Assembly: GCF_003952265.1 (NCBI RefSeq)
Contig: NZ_CP034438.1
Coordinates: 992,001 to 1,056,000, forward strand
Length of the DNA stretch: 64,000 bases
Direction of reading: 5' to 3'
DNA from: Flaviflexus salsibiostraticola
GTDB lineage: Bacteria; Actinomycetota; Actinomycetes; Actinomycetales; Actinomycetaceae
The first letter of the stretch is position 1. Each line of letters opens with the position of its first letter. The position numbers and the translations under genes are program-made. A model generated the notes under the pieces. The model was not told the origin of the DNA. It ran no database searches and saw nothing but the letters and a program-made list of their open reading frames with translations. This document shows positions 26,306 through 36,111 of the stretch, piece by piece.

Positions 26306-26422
26306 GGAGAACCCCTTCTGTGGACCTGTGCTGGACATCGTATTCCAGGCGGCCGCACCGCGCATCGGGGCGGCGTCCGGCGTCGAGCCGACCCGGCCGT
26401 GGGCGGGCGTTCCCGCAAGGGA

Positions 26423-27526
26423 TCAGCCTCCCACCAGCAGCTGCCGGATCCTGTCGCCTGCCTTCATCCCCGAGCCGGTCAGGAGAATGACGGTGCGCTC
26501 CCCCGCTGTGATCTTCCCGCTGTCGAGGAGCATGCGGTGGGCGGCCGCGGCCGTGGCGCTGGTCGGCTCGACGTAGAGCCCCATGCCGCACAGTTCCGCC
26601 AGCGCGGCCACGATATCCGCCTCCGGGACTGCCGCAGACCCGCCTCCGTGGAGCGCCTCGATCATGTGCGCACGTCGCAGAGGTGCGGCGATCGCCGTCC
26701 CTTCGGCGACCGTCTCGATCACCGGCCGCTCCTCGTCCCCTGTCAGTGCGGCATCGACGGGCGAGCAGTTGAGCGGCTGCGCTGCGAACAGCCTGGGCAT
26801 GGCCGCGATCGACCCTGCCCGCAGGAGCTCGGTGAAGCCGAGCCAACAGCCGAGCAGACTGGAGCCGGCACCGACCGGAAGAATAATGTTGTCCGGCGCC
26901 TCAAAGCCCAGATCCTCCCACAGCTCGTAGGCGAGCGTCTTCGTCCCCTGGAGAAAGAACGGCTGCCAGTTATGACTGGCATAGAAGGCGTCGCCATCGC
27001 GACGAATCGCCTCATTCTCAGCCTCGTGGCGCGGGCCGGGGACGAGGACGACGTCGGCACCATAGGCACGGACCTGGGAGATCTTGCCGGGAGAGGTCGA
27101 GGCTGGGGCGACGATCGTCGCCCGGAGTCCACCCGCCGCCGCATAGCCTGCTGCCGATGCTCCGCCGTTGCCCGAACTGTCCTCAACGATGTCCGTGATG
27201 CCATGCTGGCGCAGATAGGAGAGCATGACGGATGTGCCGCGGTCTTTGAAGCTGCCTGTCGGGTTGAGGAAGTCGAGCTTGAACAGCACACGGCTTCCGT
27301 GGAGATCCGATTCCACCAGCGGAGTGAGTCCCTCGCCCATCGTGATCGGACGATCGATCGAGACCGGCAGCGCAGCCCGATACCGCCACAGGGAACGGAC
27401 GTCCTCGATCTCAGTCGGCCGGATGGCGGGGCCCGGTTCGATCCACAGCGGCCGCCCCGCCTCAGAGCGCCATCGAGGTTCAGCAAGAGGAAAGCGCGCA
27501 CCGTCGACGGGATCGATATAATCCAT
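26423..27526 (-). CDS. Threonine synthase-like PLP enzyme
   Basis: A fold-type II pyridoxal-phosphate enzyme of 367 residues, with the Schiff-base lysine Lys94 in NPTGSFKDRGT, the Asn/Gly substrate-binding loop SSGNGGASAAGY, and the phosphate-cradle region PVGAGSSLLG. The overall arrangement matches threonine synthase, which converts O-phosphohomoserine to threonine, and the N-terminus (residues 1-55) has the short lead seen in bacterial ThrC class proteins. Without other threonine genes nearby I cannot exclude a related lyase such as a threonine dehydratase-like or cysteate synthase-like enzyme. It is divergent from the AhpD-like gene. Confidence 0.78.
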   Translation of the reverse strand: MDYIDPVDGARFPLAEPRWRSEAGRPLWIEPGPAIRPTEIEDVRSLWRYRAALPVSIDRPITMGEGLTPLVESDLHGSRVLFKLDFLNPTGSFKDRGTSVMLSYLRQHGITDIVEDSSGNGGASAAGYAAAGGLRATIVAPASTSPGKISQVRAYGADVVLVPGPRHEAENEAIRRDGDAFYASHNWQPFFLQGTKTLAYELWEDLGFEAPDNIILPVGAGSSLLGCWLGFTELLRAGSIAAMPRLFAAQPLNCSPVDAALTGDEERPVIETVAEGTAIAAPLRRAHMIEALHGGGSAAVPEADIVAALAELCGMGLYVEPTSATAAAAHRMLLDSGKITAGERTVILLTGSGMKAGDRIRQLLVGG

Positions 27527-27625
27527 GTCTCGATTCTAAAACACGCCTATTCTGGTAGGCGACAGACCCCGCCCGGTGATACAGACACTGCCGGCGTGGA
27601 CGAGACCGAATGAGGAGCACAGCCC

Positions 27626-27949
27626 ATGACCGATCATCTGCCCGACGTCTATGTCGCCTTCCGTGAACGCTTCCCCGAGGTTGCCGAGAGCCAGGACGCC
27701 CTCGCGGCCAGCATCGACAGCGCCGGCCCCCTCGACGAGAAGACCACGAGGCTCATCAAGCTCGGCATCGCCCTGGGAGCCCAGGCGGACGGTGCCGTCC
27801 GCTCAAACGTGCGCAAGGCCCTCCAGGCCGGAGCATCCGAACAGGAGGTCGAGCAGGCCGTCCTCCTCGGCCTCACAACGCGCGGCTTCCCCGCGACCGT
27901 CGCCGCCTGGCAGTGGATGAGCGAGGTCATCGACGAGTCCACGCGCTGA
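27626..27949 (+). CDS. Carboxymuconolactone decarboxylase / AhpD-like protein
   Basis: A 107-residue all-helical protein of the CMD family. The core LDEKTTRLIKLGIALGAQADGAVRSNVRKALQAGASEQEVEQ matches, but the AhpD CxxC redox pair is missing, so peroxidase-type activity is unlikely. Members lacking cysteines are usually of unknown or decarboxylase-like function. It is a single gene with an ATG after a GAGGAGCAC site, divergent from the threonine-synthase-like gene and sharing a bidirectional terminator with tsf. Confidence 0.8.
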   Translation: MTDHLPDVYVAFRERFPEVAESQDALAASIDSAGPLDEKTTRLIKLGIALGAQADGAVRSNVRKALQAGASEQEVEQAVLLGLTTRGFPATVAAWQWMSEVIDESTR

Positions 27950-27962
27950 TCCGCGACACAGA

Positions 27963-28000
27963 GAGGGGCGCCCCGCAGCTGCTGCTGCGGGGCGCCCCTC
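27963..28000. terminator. Bidirectional terminator between the AhpD-like gene and tsf
   Basis: Perfect 17-nt arms (GAGGGGCGCCCCGCAGC and its complement) around a TGCT loop lie between two converging stop codons, 13 bp from each. It serves both transcripts. Confidence 0.85.
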
Positions 28001-28013
28001 GTGGTGCTCGAGA

Positions 28014-28856
28014 CTACTCGGTGCCGACGCGGACGCGTGCGAAACCGGTGACGGTCGCGCCAGCGTTCTGGGCGATCTGTCCGACCGACATCTTCGGGTC
28101 ACGTGCGTAGGGCTGATCGAGAAGGACAACCTGCTTGAAGAAGCCGCCGAGACGACCCTCGACGATCTTGGCGATCGCCTGCTCGGGCTTGCCCTCTGCG
28201 CGGGTGACCTCTTCAGCGATGCGACGCTCGTTCTCAACAACGTCAGCCGGGACGGAGTCACGGTTGAGGTAGGAGGGGTTGAGCGCGGCGATGTGGACCG
28301 CAATATCGTGCGCGATCTCAGCGCCGGCCGCGTCGGTGGCGACGAGGACGCCGACCTGCGGGGGCAGGTCGGTGGCGGTGCGGTGCATGTAGGCGGCGAC
28401 GTGCTCGCCCTCGACGACTGCCACGTTCGAGATCTCGATCTTCTCGCCGATCGCGGCCTGCATGGCGTTGACCTTCGACTCGACGGTCTCACCCTCGGAG
28501 TCGGCGGCGAGGACCTCGTCGACCGTGCTCGCGCCGGCGGCGACGGCTGCGGCGAGAACCGAGTCGGCGAAGGCGATGAACTTGTCGTTCTTCGCAACGA
28601 AGTCGGTCTCGGAGTTGAGCTCGATGACGATGCCGCGGGCCTTGTCACCCGAGGTGTCGACGTTCGAGACGACGAGGCCGGCGGAGGCCGTGCGGCCCTC
28701 GCGCTTGGCGATGGACTTGAGGCCCTTGAGTCGGAGCAGCTCCTCGGCCCTGGCGGAATCGCCCTCGGCCTCGGCAAGAGCGTTCTTGACGTCGAGCATG
28801 CCTGCGCCGGTCTTGTCGCGCAGTGCCTTGATATCAGCGGCGGTGTAGTTTGCCAT
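28014..28856 (-). CDS. tsf: Elongation factor Ts
   Basis: Nucleotide exchange factor that regenerates EF-Tu-GTP. The 280-residue protein starts MANYTAADIKALRDKTGAGM, has the UBA-like N-terminal domain, then the conserved TDFVAKND core, and ends with the EF-Ts dimerisation domain (QPYARDPKMSVGQI). The start was placed at ATG 28856 rather than further upstream because of the conserved N-terminus and a GAGAGGG site. It follows rpsB by 13 bp and ends at the shared terminator. Confidence 0.96.
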   Translation of the reverse strand: MANYTAADIKALRDKTGAGMLDVKNALAEAEGDSARAEELLRLKGLKSIAKREGRTASAGLVVSNVDTSGDKARGIVIELNSETDFVAKNDKFIAFADSVLAAAVAAGASTVDEVLAADSEGETVESKVNAMQAAIGEKIEISNVAVVEGEHVAAYMHRTATDLPPQVGVLVATDAAGAEIAHDIAVHIAALNPSYLNRDSVPADVVENERRIAEEVTRAEGKPEQAIAKIVEGRLGGFFKQVVLLDQPYARDPKMSVGQIAQNAGATVTGFARVRVGTE

Positions 28857-28869
28857 GGATAGTACCCTC

Positions 28870-29820
28870 TCAGGCCTGGTCGGTGCTCTCCGCGGGGGTC
28901 TCCTCCGCGGCGGGCTCGGTCTGTGCGTCGGCGGCCGGCTCGGCAACCTCGGCGGGCTCTACTGGAGCCTCGGACGGCTCGGTCTGCGCGGGCGCAGCCT
29001 CGGCATCCGCCTGCACGGGCGCAGCCTCGGCGTCCTGCGCGGCGACGGCCGCGTCGTGGGCGTCAGCCTTGGCGAGCATCTCGCGCTCCCACTCGGGCAT
29101 GGGCTCTTCCTCGGTCGCGGCTTCGCCACCGGAGCGCTGGATCTTGCCGGCGGCAACGGCGTCGGCGACCACGCGGGTCAGCAGCGAGACGGAGCGGATC
29201 GCATCGTCGTTGCCGGGGATGCGGTAGTCGACCTCGTCCGGGTCGCAGTTCGTGTCGAGGATGGCGACGACGGGGATGTTGAGCTTCTGCGCCTCGGCAA
29301 CCGCGAGGTGCTCCTTCTTCGTGTCGACGATCCAGATGGCGGAGGGAACCTTGTTCATGTTCCGGATGCCGCCGAGGGTGCGGTCGAGCTTCTCCTTCTC
29401 ACGGGACATCATGAGAAGCTCCTTCTTCGTCAGGCCGGAGCTGGCGACGTCGTCGAAATCGACGAGCTCGAGCTCCTTGAGGCGCTGAAGGCGCTTGTGG
29501 ACCGTGGAGAAGTTGGTGAGCATGCCGCCGAGCCAACGCTCGGTCACGTAGGGCATGCCGACACGGGTCGCCTGCTCGACGATCGTCTCCTGGGCCTGCT
29601 TCTTCGTGCCGACGAAGAGGATGGTGCCGCCGTGCGCGACCGTCTCCTTGACGAAGTCATAGGTGCGCTCGATATCCTGGACAGTCTTCTCCAGGTCGAT
29701 GATGTAGATGCCGTTGCGCTCGGTCAGGATGAAGCGCTTCATCTTGGGGTTCCAGCGACGGGTCTGGTGCCCGAAGTGGACGCCGCTCTCGAGGAGCTGG
29801 CGCATGGTCACGACTGCCAT
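28870..29820 (-). CDS. rpsB: 30S ribosomal protein S2
   Basis: Ribosomal protein S2 of 316 residues: [19 protein letters not shown] at the start, [10 protein letters not shown], and the C-terminal [18 protein letters not shown] and [10 protein letters not shown] motifs. After about residue 250 there is an acidic Ala/Glu/Pro tail, longer than usual but common in actinomycetes. ATG 29820 is preceded by AAAGG. It is the first gene of rpsB-tsf. Confidence 0.97.
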   Translation of the reverse strand: MAVVTMRQLLESGVHFGHQTRRWNPKMKRFILTERNGIYIIDLEKTVQDIERTYDFVKETVAHGGTILFVGTKKQAQETIVEQATRVGMPYVTERWLGGMLTNFSTVHKRLQRLKELELVDFDDVASSGLTKKELLMMSREKEKLDRTLGGIRNMNKVPSAIWIVDTKKEHLAVAEAQKLNIPVVAILDTNCDPDEVDYRIPGNDDAIRSVSLLTRVVADAVAAGKIQRSGGEAATEEEPMPEWEREMLAKADAHDAAVAAQDAEAAPVQADAEAAPAQTEPSEAPVEPAEVAEPAADAQTEPAAEETPAESTDQA

Positions 29821-30147
29821 GAATAGCCTTTCGTTGCGCGTACTGCGCGGTTTCCAGTTATCTGACGCTCGCCGGTCGGCTGCGTCCCTAGTGCCCGGCG
29901 ACAGGGGACCGCGATGCGGACTGGACCTGCCGGTGTATTCGGACACGCGAAGTCACCCGGATGAACCGAATGCCCACCCATCGTACCGAACCGGCGGCGT
30001 CCACCACCATGCTCGAACCACTCCCATCATGTGATCCTCGTCCTCAAAAGCCCGATGCGTTGCGGATTGTCCCCCACCGAACTCTGATCGAGCACCCTGA
30101 CCGCACACGTACTGGGCGACCCGTCACTCCTGGACGGCCCGAACGAC
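29821..30147 (-). other. Upstream region of rpsB
   Basis: This 327-bp stretch separates rpsB from the terminator of the surface-protein gene. The rpsB ribosome-binding site (AAAGG) lies at its left end. A TACGAT hexamer on the minus strand at 29980-29985 is a plausible -10 box, giving a leader of about 150 nt that could hold the usual S2 autoregulatory element, but no defined structure was resolved. The remainder shows no gene. Confidence 0.4.
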
Positions 30148-30181
30148 GAAGCGGCGCCGGATGGCCACCCGGCGCCGCTTC
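30148..30181 (-). terminator. Terminator of the large adhesin gene
   Basis: Arms GAAGCGGCGCCGG (30148-30160) and its complement (30169-30181) with an 8-nt loop lie 9 bp beyond the stop codon of the surface-protein gene. Confidence 0.8.
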
Positions 30182-30190
30182 AGTCACCGA

Positions 30191-33100
30191 CTACGCACTC
30201 CTCCTGCGGAGCAGGTAGACGCCGGCAGCCACGAGGAGCAGGGCCGCCCCGAACATGACTCGAACATCAGCGCCCGTCCACGGCAGATTACCCACCGGTT
30301 CGGCATCGAAGGTGTTATCGAGCGTCATCGACACCTCCGCTCCGGCGGTGCCGGTGACGACGATGGTGGCGACGCGGCCCTCGGACTCAAGGTCGATGGC
30401 CGACGAGTCGGCCGACCACTGCGCACCGGTCCACCGGACAGGAGTGTCGGCGTCGCCCTCGGTGAGGACGACCTCGGTTCCGAGCGGAATTCCGCCGATG
30501 ACGACCGGCTGACCGGCGATCAGCTCGACCTCAGCGATCTTCTCGTTCCCGAGCAGATCGGTCCACTGTGCGGTCACGGGGAAGACCGTGTCGGCCGGGA
30601 CGTCCGCGGCACCGTCACCCGAGAGCACCTTGACGAGGGTCAGGCTGCCGAGCGACGCGGAGGCTGCGTTCGTCAGCGTGAGGCTCGGGTCCTGGGCGGC
30701 GCTGATGGTGAGCGTCGCTGACCCGTCCCCGTGGATCTCAAGGCCGTCGACGGCCGTCCACGCCGGAGTGGTCCACGTGAAGGCGGGGCCCCCGGCGATG
30801 GCCTCCTCGGTCAGGGTGACCTCGGTGCCATGGGGCAGGTCCTCACCGAACGCGATGGGAGTGCCATCGGTCGGGAGGTCGATCGTCCGCGATACCTGCT
30901 CGGCGCCCTCTCCCATCCAGCTGGCGGTCACCCTGACGGTGTCCGGCACGTCGGGATTGTCGAGGAGCACGCCCGAGATCTGCTTCGCGAGCGTGAAGGT
31001 GCCCGGCGCCCACGTCGCCTCGTTCGTCACGGTGACGAGCGTGACGTCGCCCTGGAGGTCGGAGACCACGACCTCAGCGGTGCCGTCCCCGCCGTCGGTG
31101 ACATGTGTGCCGCCGATGACGATGGAATCCCAGATGACGGTGTCGAAGCCGGGCCGCTCACCCTCGGTGAGGGTGACAATCGTGCCGGCAGGAAGGTCGA
31201 CACCGAGCGGGGTGGGCTCGACCGCGTTGATGAGGAGCTCACGCGACTGCTCCTCGCCGTCCACAGTCCATGTCGCCGTGACGGGGAACTCCGTCTCCGG
31301 GGCGACCTCGTCGGCGGCTGGACCGGCGATGGCCTTGAGGATGCTGAGGCCGGCAACCGACACCGCCGCATGATTCTCGAGACTCACGGAGGCATCCGCG
31401 TCACGGGTGACCGAGACGAGCGCGTCGAGTCCGTCGATCTCGACGCTGTCGCCGCTCCAGATCGGCGTCGACCAGGCGATGCCCGAATGATCCTCGAGCG
31501 GAACCTCGGTCAGTCTCACCTCGGTGCCGATGAGAAGGTCGACACCCAGCGGTACCGCAGTCCCGTCGGTCGGCACCGTGAGCTCGGCGCTCCCGGGCTT
31601 CCCATCCTTATCCCATGAGGCGAGGACGGTGACGGACTCCGGGACGGCCGGGTTATCGGCCTGCTCGCCGGTCACCGTCTTCGAGATCGAGAACGTGCCG
31701 ACGGTGCGCTCAACACTGTTCGTGACGGTGACGCCAGCAGGCGTGTCCACGGCCTCGACAGTGAGCACGCCGGGCTCGATGACAGGGGTGCCCCACGTGA
31801 GGATGTCGTCGTCGACGAGCGGGGACTCGGTGACGGTGACGACCGCACCGATCGGCAGGTCATCGATGATGGTCTGCTCCCCCGTGATCAGCTCGACCGT
31901 TCGATCAGCCTGCTCGGGGACGTCCGCGCCGAGGCCGGTCGTGTCGATCGTGACGGTGACCTCGAAGGTGCGATCCTCCTCGACGAGGTCGGCTGCCCCG
32001 CCGACGATCTCCTTCGTCAGAGCGATGGAGCCGAGCTCGGGCGTGTTCGTGAGGACGAGTGCGACATCCTGGCCGGGCATGTAGGCCACAGTCGCCGTCA
32101 TGCCATCCTCCGACACGGTCACACCATCAGTGGGGCCGAAGACCGGGTCGCCGAAGACCACACCGGGGACCTCGGGGAACGTCGGCTCGGTGAGAACCGC
32201 CGTCCATCCCGGCCCGAAGGAGTTCGATGCGGTCACAGGACCTCCGCCGAGCGGCACCTCGAGGTCATACTCCGATCCGAGCACGCCGTCGGGGTCGTAC
32301 TCGGCCACGTGGACCGTGAACGACGTGCCCTCCGGGACGAGATCAGCGCCCGCCGTATCGGCAAGTGCTTTCGTCAGGGAGAACGTGCTCGGCGCCCAGG
32401 TGGCCTCGTTCGTCACGGTCACGGTCGTGACATCGTCCTGCTGATCGGAGATCGTCACCCGAGCGACGCCATCACCCAGGTCGGATACTCCGTCACCGGA
32501 GATCGTGATGGCGCCCCAATCGACGGTGTCGATCCCGGGGCGCTCGCCCTCGGTGATCGTCACGACCGTGCCTGCCGGCAGGTCGACTCCAAGAGGCGTC
32601 GGCTCGACCGCGTTGATGAGGAGATCGCGAGACTGCTCGCCATCGCCGTCCGTCCACGTGGCCGTCACGGGGAACTCCACATCAGACCCCACGTCGCCGG
32701 CGGCGTCGCCTGTCACGCTCTTCATGAGCTCGACTGTGGCGGTCGACGTATCTGCGCGGTTCTCGATCGTTACCGTCGCATCCCCATCCCGCCTGACAGG
32801 CACCGTGAACGAGGCACCCTCGGTGGCGTACCCGCCGCTCGACCACGTCGGGGTACCCCACGTGATGCTCGAGCCGTCCTCGAGCGGGACCTCAACGAGC
32901 CTCACGCGGGTGCCGATGAGAAGGTCGACGCCGAGCGGTACCGGCGTACCGTCCGTTGGCACTGCGAGCACCGTGGAACCCGGCACGCCCTCCTCGTTCC
33001 ACGAGGCCTCGACGGTGACCGTCTCCGGGATAGCGGGGTTATCGGCCTGCTCGCCGGTCACGGTCTTGACGACCGACAGGCTGCCGACCGTGCGCTCGAC

Positions 33101-35758
33101 CGAGTTCGTCACAAGGACCTCGGTGGGAATGCTGACGGTCTCTGCTCCGACGACGACGCGGGCGGGCGAGAAGACAGGCGGCAGCCACGTGAGGATGTCG
33201 TCGTCGACAAGACCGGTCTCCGAGAACGTGACGATCGCACCGATCGGCAGTCCGTTGATGGTGATCGGCTCGCCCGGGGTGAGTGTGACCGTCCGATCGT
33301 CCTGGTCGGGAACATGCGCCCCAAGTGCGCTCGTGTCGATGTGGGCGATGACGTCGTAGGTCCTCGCCGGAAGGACGATGCTCTCATCGAGCACGTCGAC
33401 GTCCTTCTCGAGGGTGAGGGAGCCGAGCCTCGTCGAGTTCGTCACCGTCACCTCGACGTTCCGGCCGGGAGTCAGATCGACCGTCGCCGTGCGACCGTCA
33501 GCGCTGACCGCCACATTCTCCCCGCCGCTGAAGACGGGGTCGCCGAAGGCGACGCCGGGGACCGACGGGAAGGTGGGCTCGGTCAGCACTGCCGTCCACC
33601 CACGACCGCGGGCGTTCAGGCCGGCGACGGGATCGCCGCCGAGCGGAACCGCCAGGTCGTATGTCGCCTGCGGTGTGCCGGTCGGGTCGATCTCAGAGAC
33701 GCGGACCGTGAACGATGTGCCCTCGGGGACGAAGTCCGCGCCCGGGGCGGTCATGTCGAGGTCCTTGGAGATGACGACGGAGCCGCGGGCGACGCCCGTG
33801 CCGCTTCCGCTGCCGCGGTTCCACTGGGTGATCGACTGGGAGAAGGAGACTCCGGTGCCGACGATCGCGTTCCCGTACTCGGTGCCCGGGGCATCCATGC
33901 CGCCACTCGCCGTGCACGTCGTGTACGTCAGGAGGTACTGGTATTCCTCGCTGAATCCCGTGGCCGTGCCGCCGCCGGGCATGGGCAGCGCCGGTGCGGG
34001 GATCGTCATGATGATGTCGCGACCCTCCTGGCGCACCTGAGTGGACGCAGTGAGATCCACGGTGGCGAGTCCGCCGTTGGAGATCTGGTCGCGCGCCGTA
34101 ACTGCGAGATTGAGCCTGTCGGCCAGATCCCCGTCTCCGGCGACGCAGGCGTCATGGCTCGCCGTCAGGGTATCCGTCAGCGTGAGATCACCCTCGACGT
34201 CGGTGAGGAGCTCACCGGGGATGCGGACGGTCCAGTTCATGGTCGTCTGCGGAGGATGATCGACGCCGTCGATGCTCACGACGCTGCCGTTGAGCTGGCC
34301 GCTCTTGCCCTGGCTTCGGCTGGGAACGCGAGTCGACCCCGTCGTCACGCTTCCATTGACGTCGACGGCGTTCGAGTAGGAGGTGCCCGCCGCCGGCAGT
34401 CCCTCCTGGCTCACGTACGTGCGGTAGGTGATGACGTAGCGGTGGTCCGACGGCTTGAAGGCGAAGTCGTCGGACGAGATGTCGAATCGGACCGTGAACG
34501 AGTCCGCGCCGCTCGTGAGGACTGTACTCGTGAACCGGTCCGTCACGACGCGATCGCGCTGACTGCTCGGGCCGTAGCGTTCGGTGATGGCGATGGTCGA
34601 GATCGTATCGGGGCCAACCTCGTGGCCGGCGCCCAGCACCTCGGTCAGGGTGAGGGAGTCGTGCCCGACCAGCGCATCGCCCGGCACCGTCACCGTCCAG
34701 GCGATGGTGCCGTTGCGGGACGCGCCGCCGAGAACGCTGCCGCTTTTCGAGATGGTGCCGTGCCACGGCCTGTTCGTCACCCCGATGACGCCCGAGCTCG
34801 AATTCCACGCGGCGATGTAGGCCTCGTTGCTGTATTCGGTATTGGCAGGGTCGATCTGCCGGTCGGGTGTGCAGGTGTCATAGGTGATGCGGTAGATGAC
34901 GCTCGAGTCGAATCCGGCATCGGGCGCCTCAAGATCGATGGTGAAGACCTGCGGGCTCTCGGACGGGGTGAGTTCAACCGCTCCGGTGAAGGCGCTCGTC
35001 GAGTCCCCGCGGACAGTCTGCACACGCAGGTTCGCGGGTTCGCAGAGGACATGGTTGGCGCTCAGGGTGTCCTGGATCGTGATCGATTCTCGGCCCTGGA
35101 GGTTCGAGCCGGGGATGTCGATCTGCCACGCCATAGACCAGTTGTTCGCGTTCATCGCACCGGTCTTCGACCATTCGTCGGGCAGGATGACGCCGTCGCC
35201 GATGCCGCCCTCACCCGGGACCCGGACCGGGGTATCGATCCCATTGAGGTCGAATACGATCTCGACTTCTGTCGTCGTCTGCTCGACGCCCGCTTCGAAC
35301 TGGAATTCACCGCGAACCTGCTCGGGGTAGTCCGCGACGATATCGGTCAGCGTGCAGACGAGGTCGTCGGCGGCCGGGTCGCTCACGCAGGTCGCCCACG
35401 TGACATCCTCGCCGTCACCGGTCAGTCCCGTGAGGCTGAAGATCACCCCGGTGTCGAAGCCGAGTTCCGGCGGGAGCCCGATGCGGAAGCTGTCGCCCGG
35501 CTTCGGATTCGCCTCAGACGCATCCCATGTTCCCGCGACCCCGACGGTGTCGCCGACGATCAGCTGCCCACCGGGTCCTGACCCTCCCCCGAGGGAGATC
35601 TGGTCAACCCTGATGGCGGTGTTGGGTGCGGCGGATGCGTGGGTCGGCATCGCTGCGATTGTCATCAGGGCGACCACCATGGCTGCCACCATGGCGATCA
35701 ATCGGCGCACTGCGCCCTGTCGGGATGAGCCGTCGACGTGACGGTGCATCGGTCCCAT
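30191..35758 (-). CDS. Giant LPWTG-anchored surface adhesin with DUF5979-type repeats
   Basis: An 1855-residue wall-anchored protein. The signal peptide is residues 1-43 (MVAAMVVALMTIAAMPTHASA). Residues about 45-650 are beta-rich and resemble adhesive Ig-like modules of MSCRAMM-type proteins (SITIQDTLSANH, and YRITYDTCTP repeated near each domain end). Ten repeats of about 115 residues of the DUF5979 type follow (GSLTLEKDV..., TVTNEAT). Eight of these form a four-domain block present twice (about 658-1581), then two single repeats. The C-terminus is LPWTG (1825-1829), a helix and RRRSA. Likely displayed by sortase and made for binding or cohesion; the ligand is unknown. ATG 35758 follows AGGGGA. 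It is divergent from a LAL regulator. Confidence 0.88.
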   Translation of the reverse strand: MGPMHRHVDGSSRQGAVRRLIAMVAAMVVALMTIAAMPTHASAAPNTAIRVDQISLGGGSGPGGQLIVGDTVGVAGTWDASEANPKPGDSFRIGLPPELGFDTGVIFSLTGLTGDGEDVTWATCVSDPAADDLVCTLTDIVADYPEQVRGEFQFEAGVEQTTTEVEIVFDLNGIDTPVRVPGEGGIGDGVILPDEWSKTGAMNANNWSMAWQIDIPGSNLQGRESITIQDTLSANHVLCEPANLRVQTVRGDSTSAFTGAVELTPSESPQVFTIDLEAPDAGFDSSVIYRITYDTCTPDRQIDPANTEYSNEAYIAAWNSSSGVIGVTNRPWHGTISKSGSVLGGASRNGTIAWTVTVPGDALVGHDSLTLTEVLGAGHEVGPDTISTIAITERYGPSSQRDRVVTDRFTSTVLTSGADSFTVRFDISSDDFAFKPSDHRYVITYRTYVSQEGLPAAGTSYSNAVDVNGSVTTGSTRVPSRSQGKSGQLNGSVVSIDGVDHPPQTTMNWTVRIPGELLTDVEGDLTLTDTLTASHDACVAGDGDLADRLNLAVTARDQISNGGLATVDLTASTQVRQEGRDIIMTIPAPALPMPGGGTATGFSEEYQYLLTYTTCTASGGMDAPGTEYGNAIVGTGVSFSQSITQWNRGSGSGTGVARGSVVISKDLDMTAPGADFVPEGTSFTVRVSEIDPTGTPQATYDLAVPLGGDPVAGLNARGRGWTAVLTEPTFPSVPGVAFGDPVFSGGENVAVSADGRTATVDLTPGRNVEVTVTNSTRLGSLTLEKDVDVLDESIVLPARTYDVIAHIDTSALGAHVPDQDDRTVTLTPGEPITINGLPIGAIVTFSETGLVDDDILTWLPPVFSPARVVVGAETVSIPTEVLVTNSVERTVGSLSVVKTVTGEQADNPAIPETVTVEASWNEEGVPGSTVLAVPTDGTPVPLGVDLLIGTRVRLVEVPLEDGSSITWGTPTWSSGGYATEGASFTVPVRRDGDATVTIENRADTSTATVELMKSVTGDAAGDVGSDVEFPVTATWTDGDGEQSRDLLINAVEPTPLGVDLPAGTVVTITEGERPGIDTVDWGAITISGDGVSDLGDGVARVTISDQQDDVTTVTVTNEATWAPSTFSLTKALADTAGADLVPEGTSFTVHVAEYDPDGVLGSEYDLEVPLGGGPVTASNSFGPGWTAVLTEPTFPEVPGVVFGDPVFGPTDGVTVSEDGMTATVAYMPGQDVALVLTNTPELGSIALTKEIVGGAADLVEEDRTFEVTVTIDTTGLGADVPEQADRTVELITGEQTIIDDLPIGAVVTVTESPLVDDDILTWGTPVIEPGVLTVEAVDTPAGVTVTNSVERTVGTFSISKTVTGEQADNPAVPESVTVLASWDKDGKPGSAELTVPTDGTAVPLGVDLLIGTEVRLTEVPLEDHSGIAWSTPIWSGDSVEIDGLDALVSVTRDADASVSLENHAAVSVAGLSILKAIAGPAADEVAPETEFPVTATWTVDGEEQSRELLINAVEPTPLGVDLPAGTIVTLTEGERPGFDTVIWDSIVIGGTHVTDGGDGTAEVVVSDLQGDVTLVTVTNEATWAPGTFTLAKQISGVLLDNPDVPDTVRVTASWMGEGAEQVSRTIDLPTDGTPIAFGEDLPHGTEVTLTEEAIAGGPAFTWTTPAWTAVDGLEIHGDGSATLTISAAQDPSLTLTNAASASLGSLTLVKVLSGDGAADVPADTVFPVTAQWTDLLGNEKIAEVELIAGQPVVIGGIPLGTEVVLTEGDADTPVRWTGAQWSADSSAIDLESEGRVATIVVTGTAGAEVSMTLDNTFDAEPVGNLPWTGADVRVMFGAALLLVAAGVYLLRRRSA
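31014..33786 (-). repeat. Tandem duplication of a four-domain (about 1.39-kb) block in the adhesin
   Basis: The domain order A-B-C-D occurs twice, roughly 33786-32400 and 32400-31014, each near 462 codons. Matching landmarks keep the same spacing of about 1.39 kb: LVPEGTSFTV (A), LVDDDILTW (B), VTGEQADNPA (C) and NAVEPTPLGVDLPAGT (D). The nucleotide copies have diverged but short identical stretches remain. Confidence 0.75.
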
Positions 35759-36111
35759 AGATTCCCCTCGTTTCGGTGTGGTACGGGTGTTCTCAGCGGC
35801 GCGGAGGTGATGCGGGTGCGCAGCTCCTGTCCGCGGCCGCCAAGTCTTGGCCGGAGATGGCTCGCTCCACGCCGGGCTTTCGGCCCAGCAGGCGGCGCTG
35901 ATGTCAACAGCGTTCAGACGGATCAGATGCTCGACGATCTGCGCCCGCCGTTCAAACGAGATGACGCGAGACGCCACGAAATCATCAAAAAATGGGTAGG
36001 AGGGCAGCAAACGCTGACGAGGTGGGCTTCGTTCTGCCTCGCAAGCGGCGAGGGGAAACGCAGCGTGCACGGCGGACGCGCAGAATCGCGCCACATTGTT
36101 AGCATGGGGCC
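35759..36111. promoter_or_regulatory. Divergent control region between the adhesin and LAL regulator 1
   Basis: A 353-bp gap between divergent genes. The adhesin side carries AGGGGA next to its ATG and a TGTGGTACGGGTG element (35777-35789). The regulator side ends in an extended -10 (TGTTAGCAT, 36097-36105) only 6 nt before the ATG at 36112, with no Shine-Dalgarno, so that message is probably leaderless. A segment near 35950-36000 is A-rich (CATCAAAAAATGG). No gene seen. Confidence 0.5.

Noticed and set aside
31014..33786. CRISPR-like array
   Set aside because: The period is about 1.39 kb and coding; there are no short direct repeats with unique spacers anywhere in the window.
32309..35581. 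Plus-strand open frame of 1090 codons opposite the adhesin gene
   Set aside because: It is antisense to a protein with clear domains, signal peptide and sorting signal. The frame stays open because the adhesin uses GAC/GTC/GAG-rich codons; its product has no recognisable fold, only Arg/Asp/Gly-rich low complexity.
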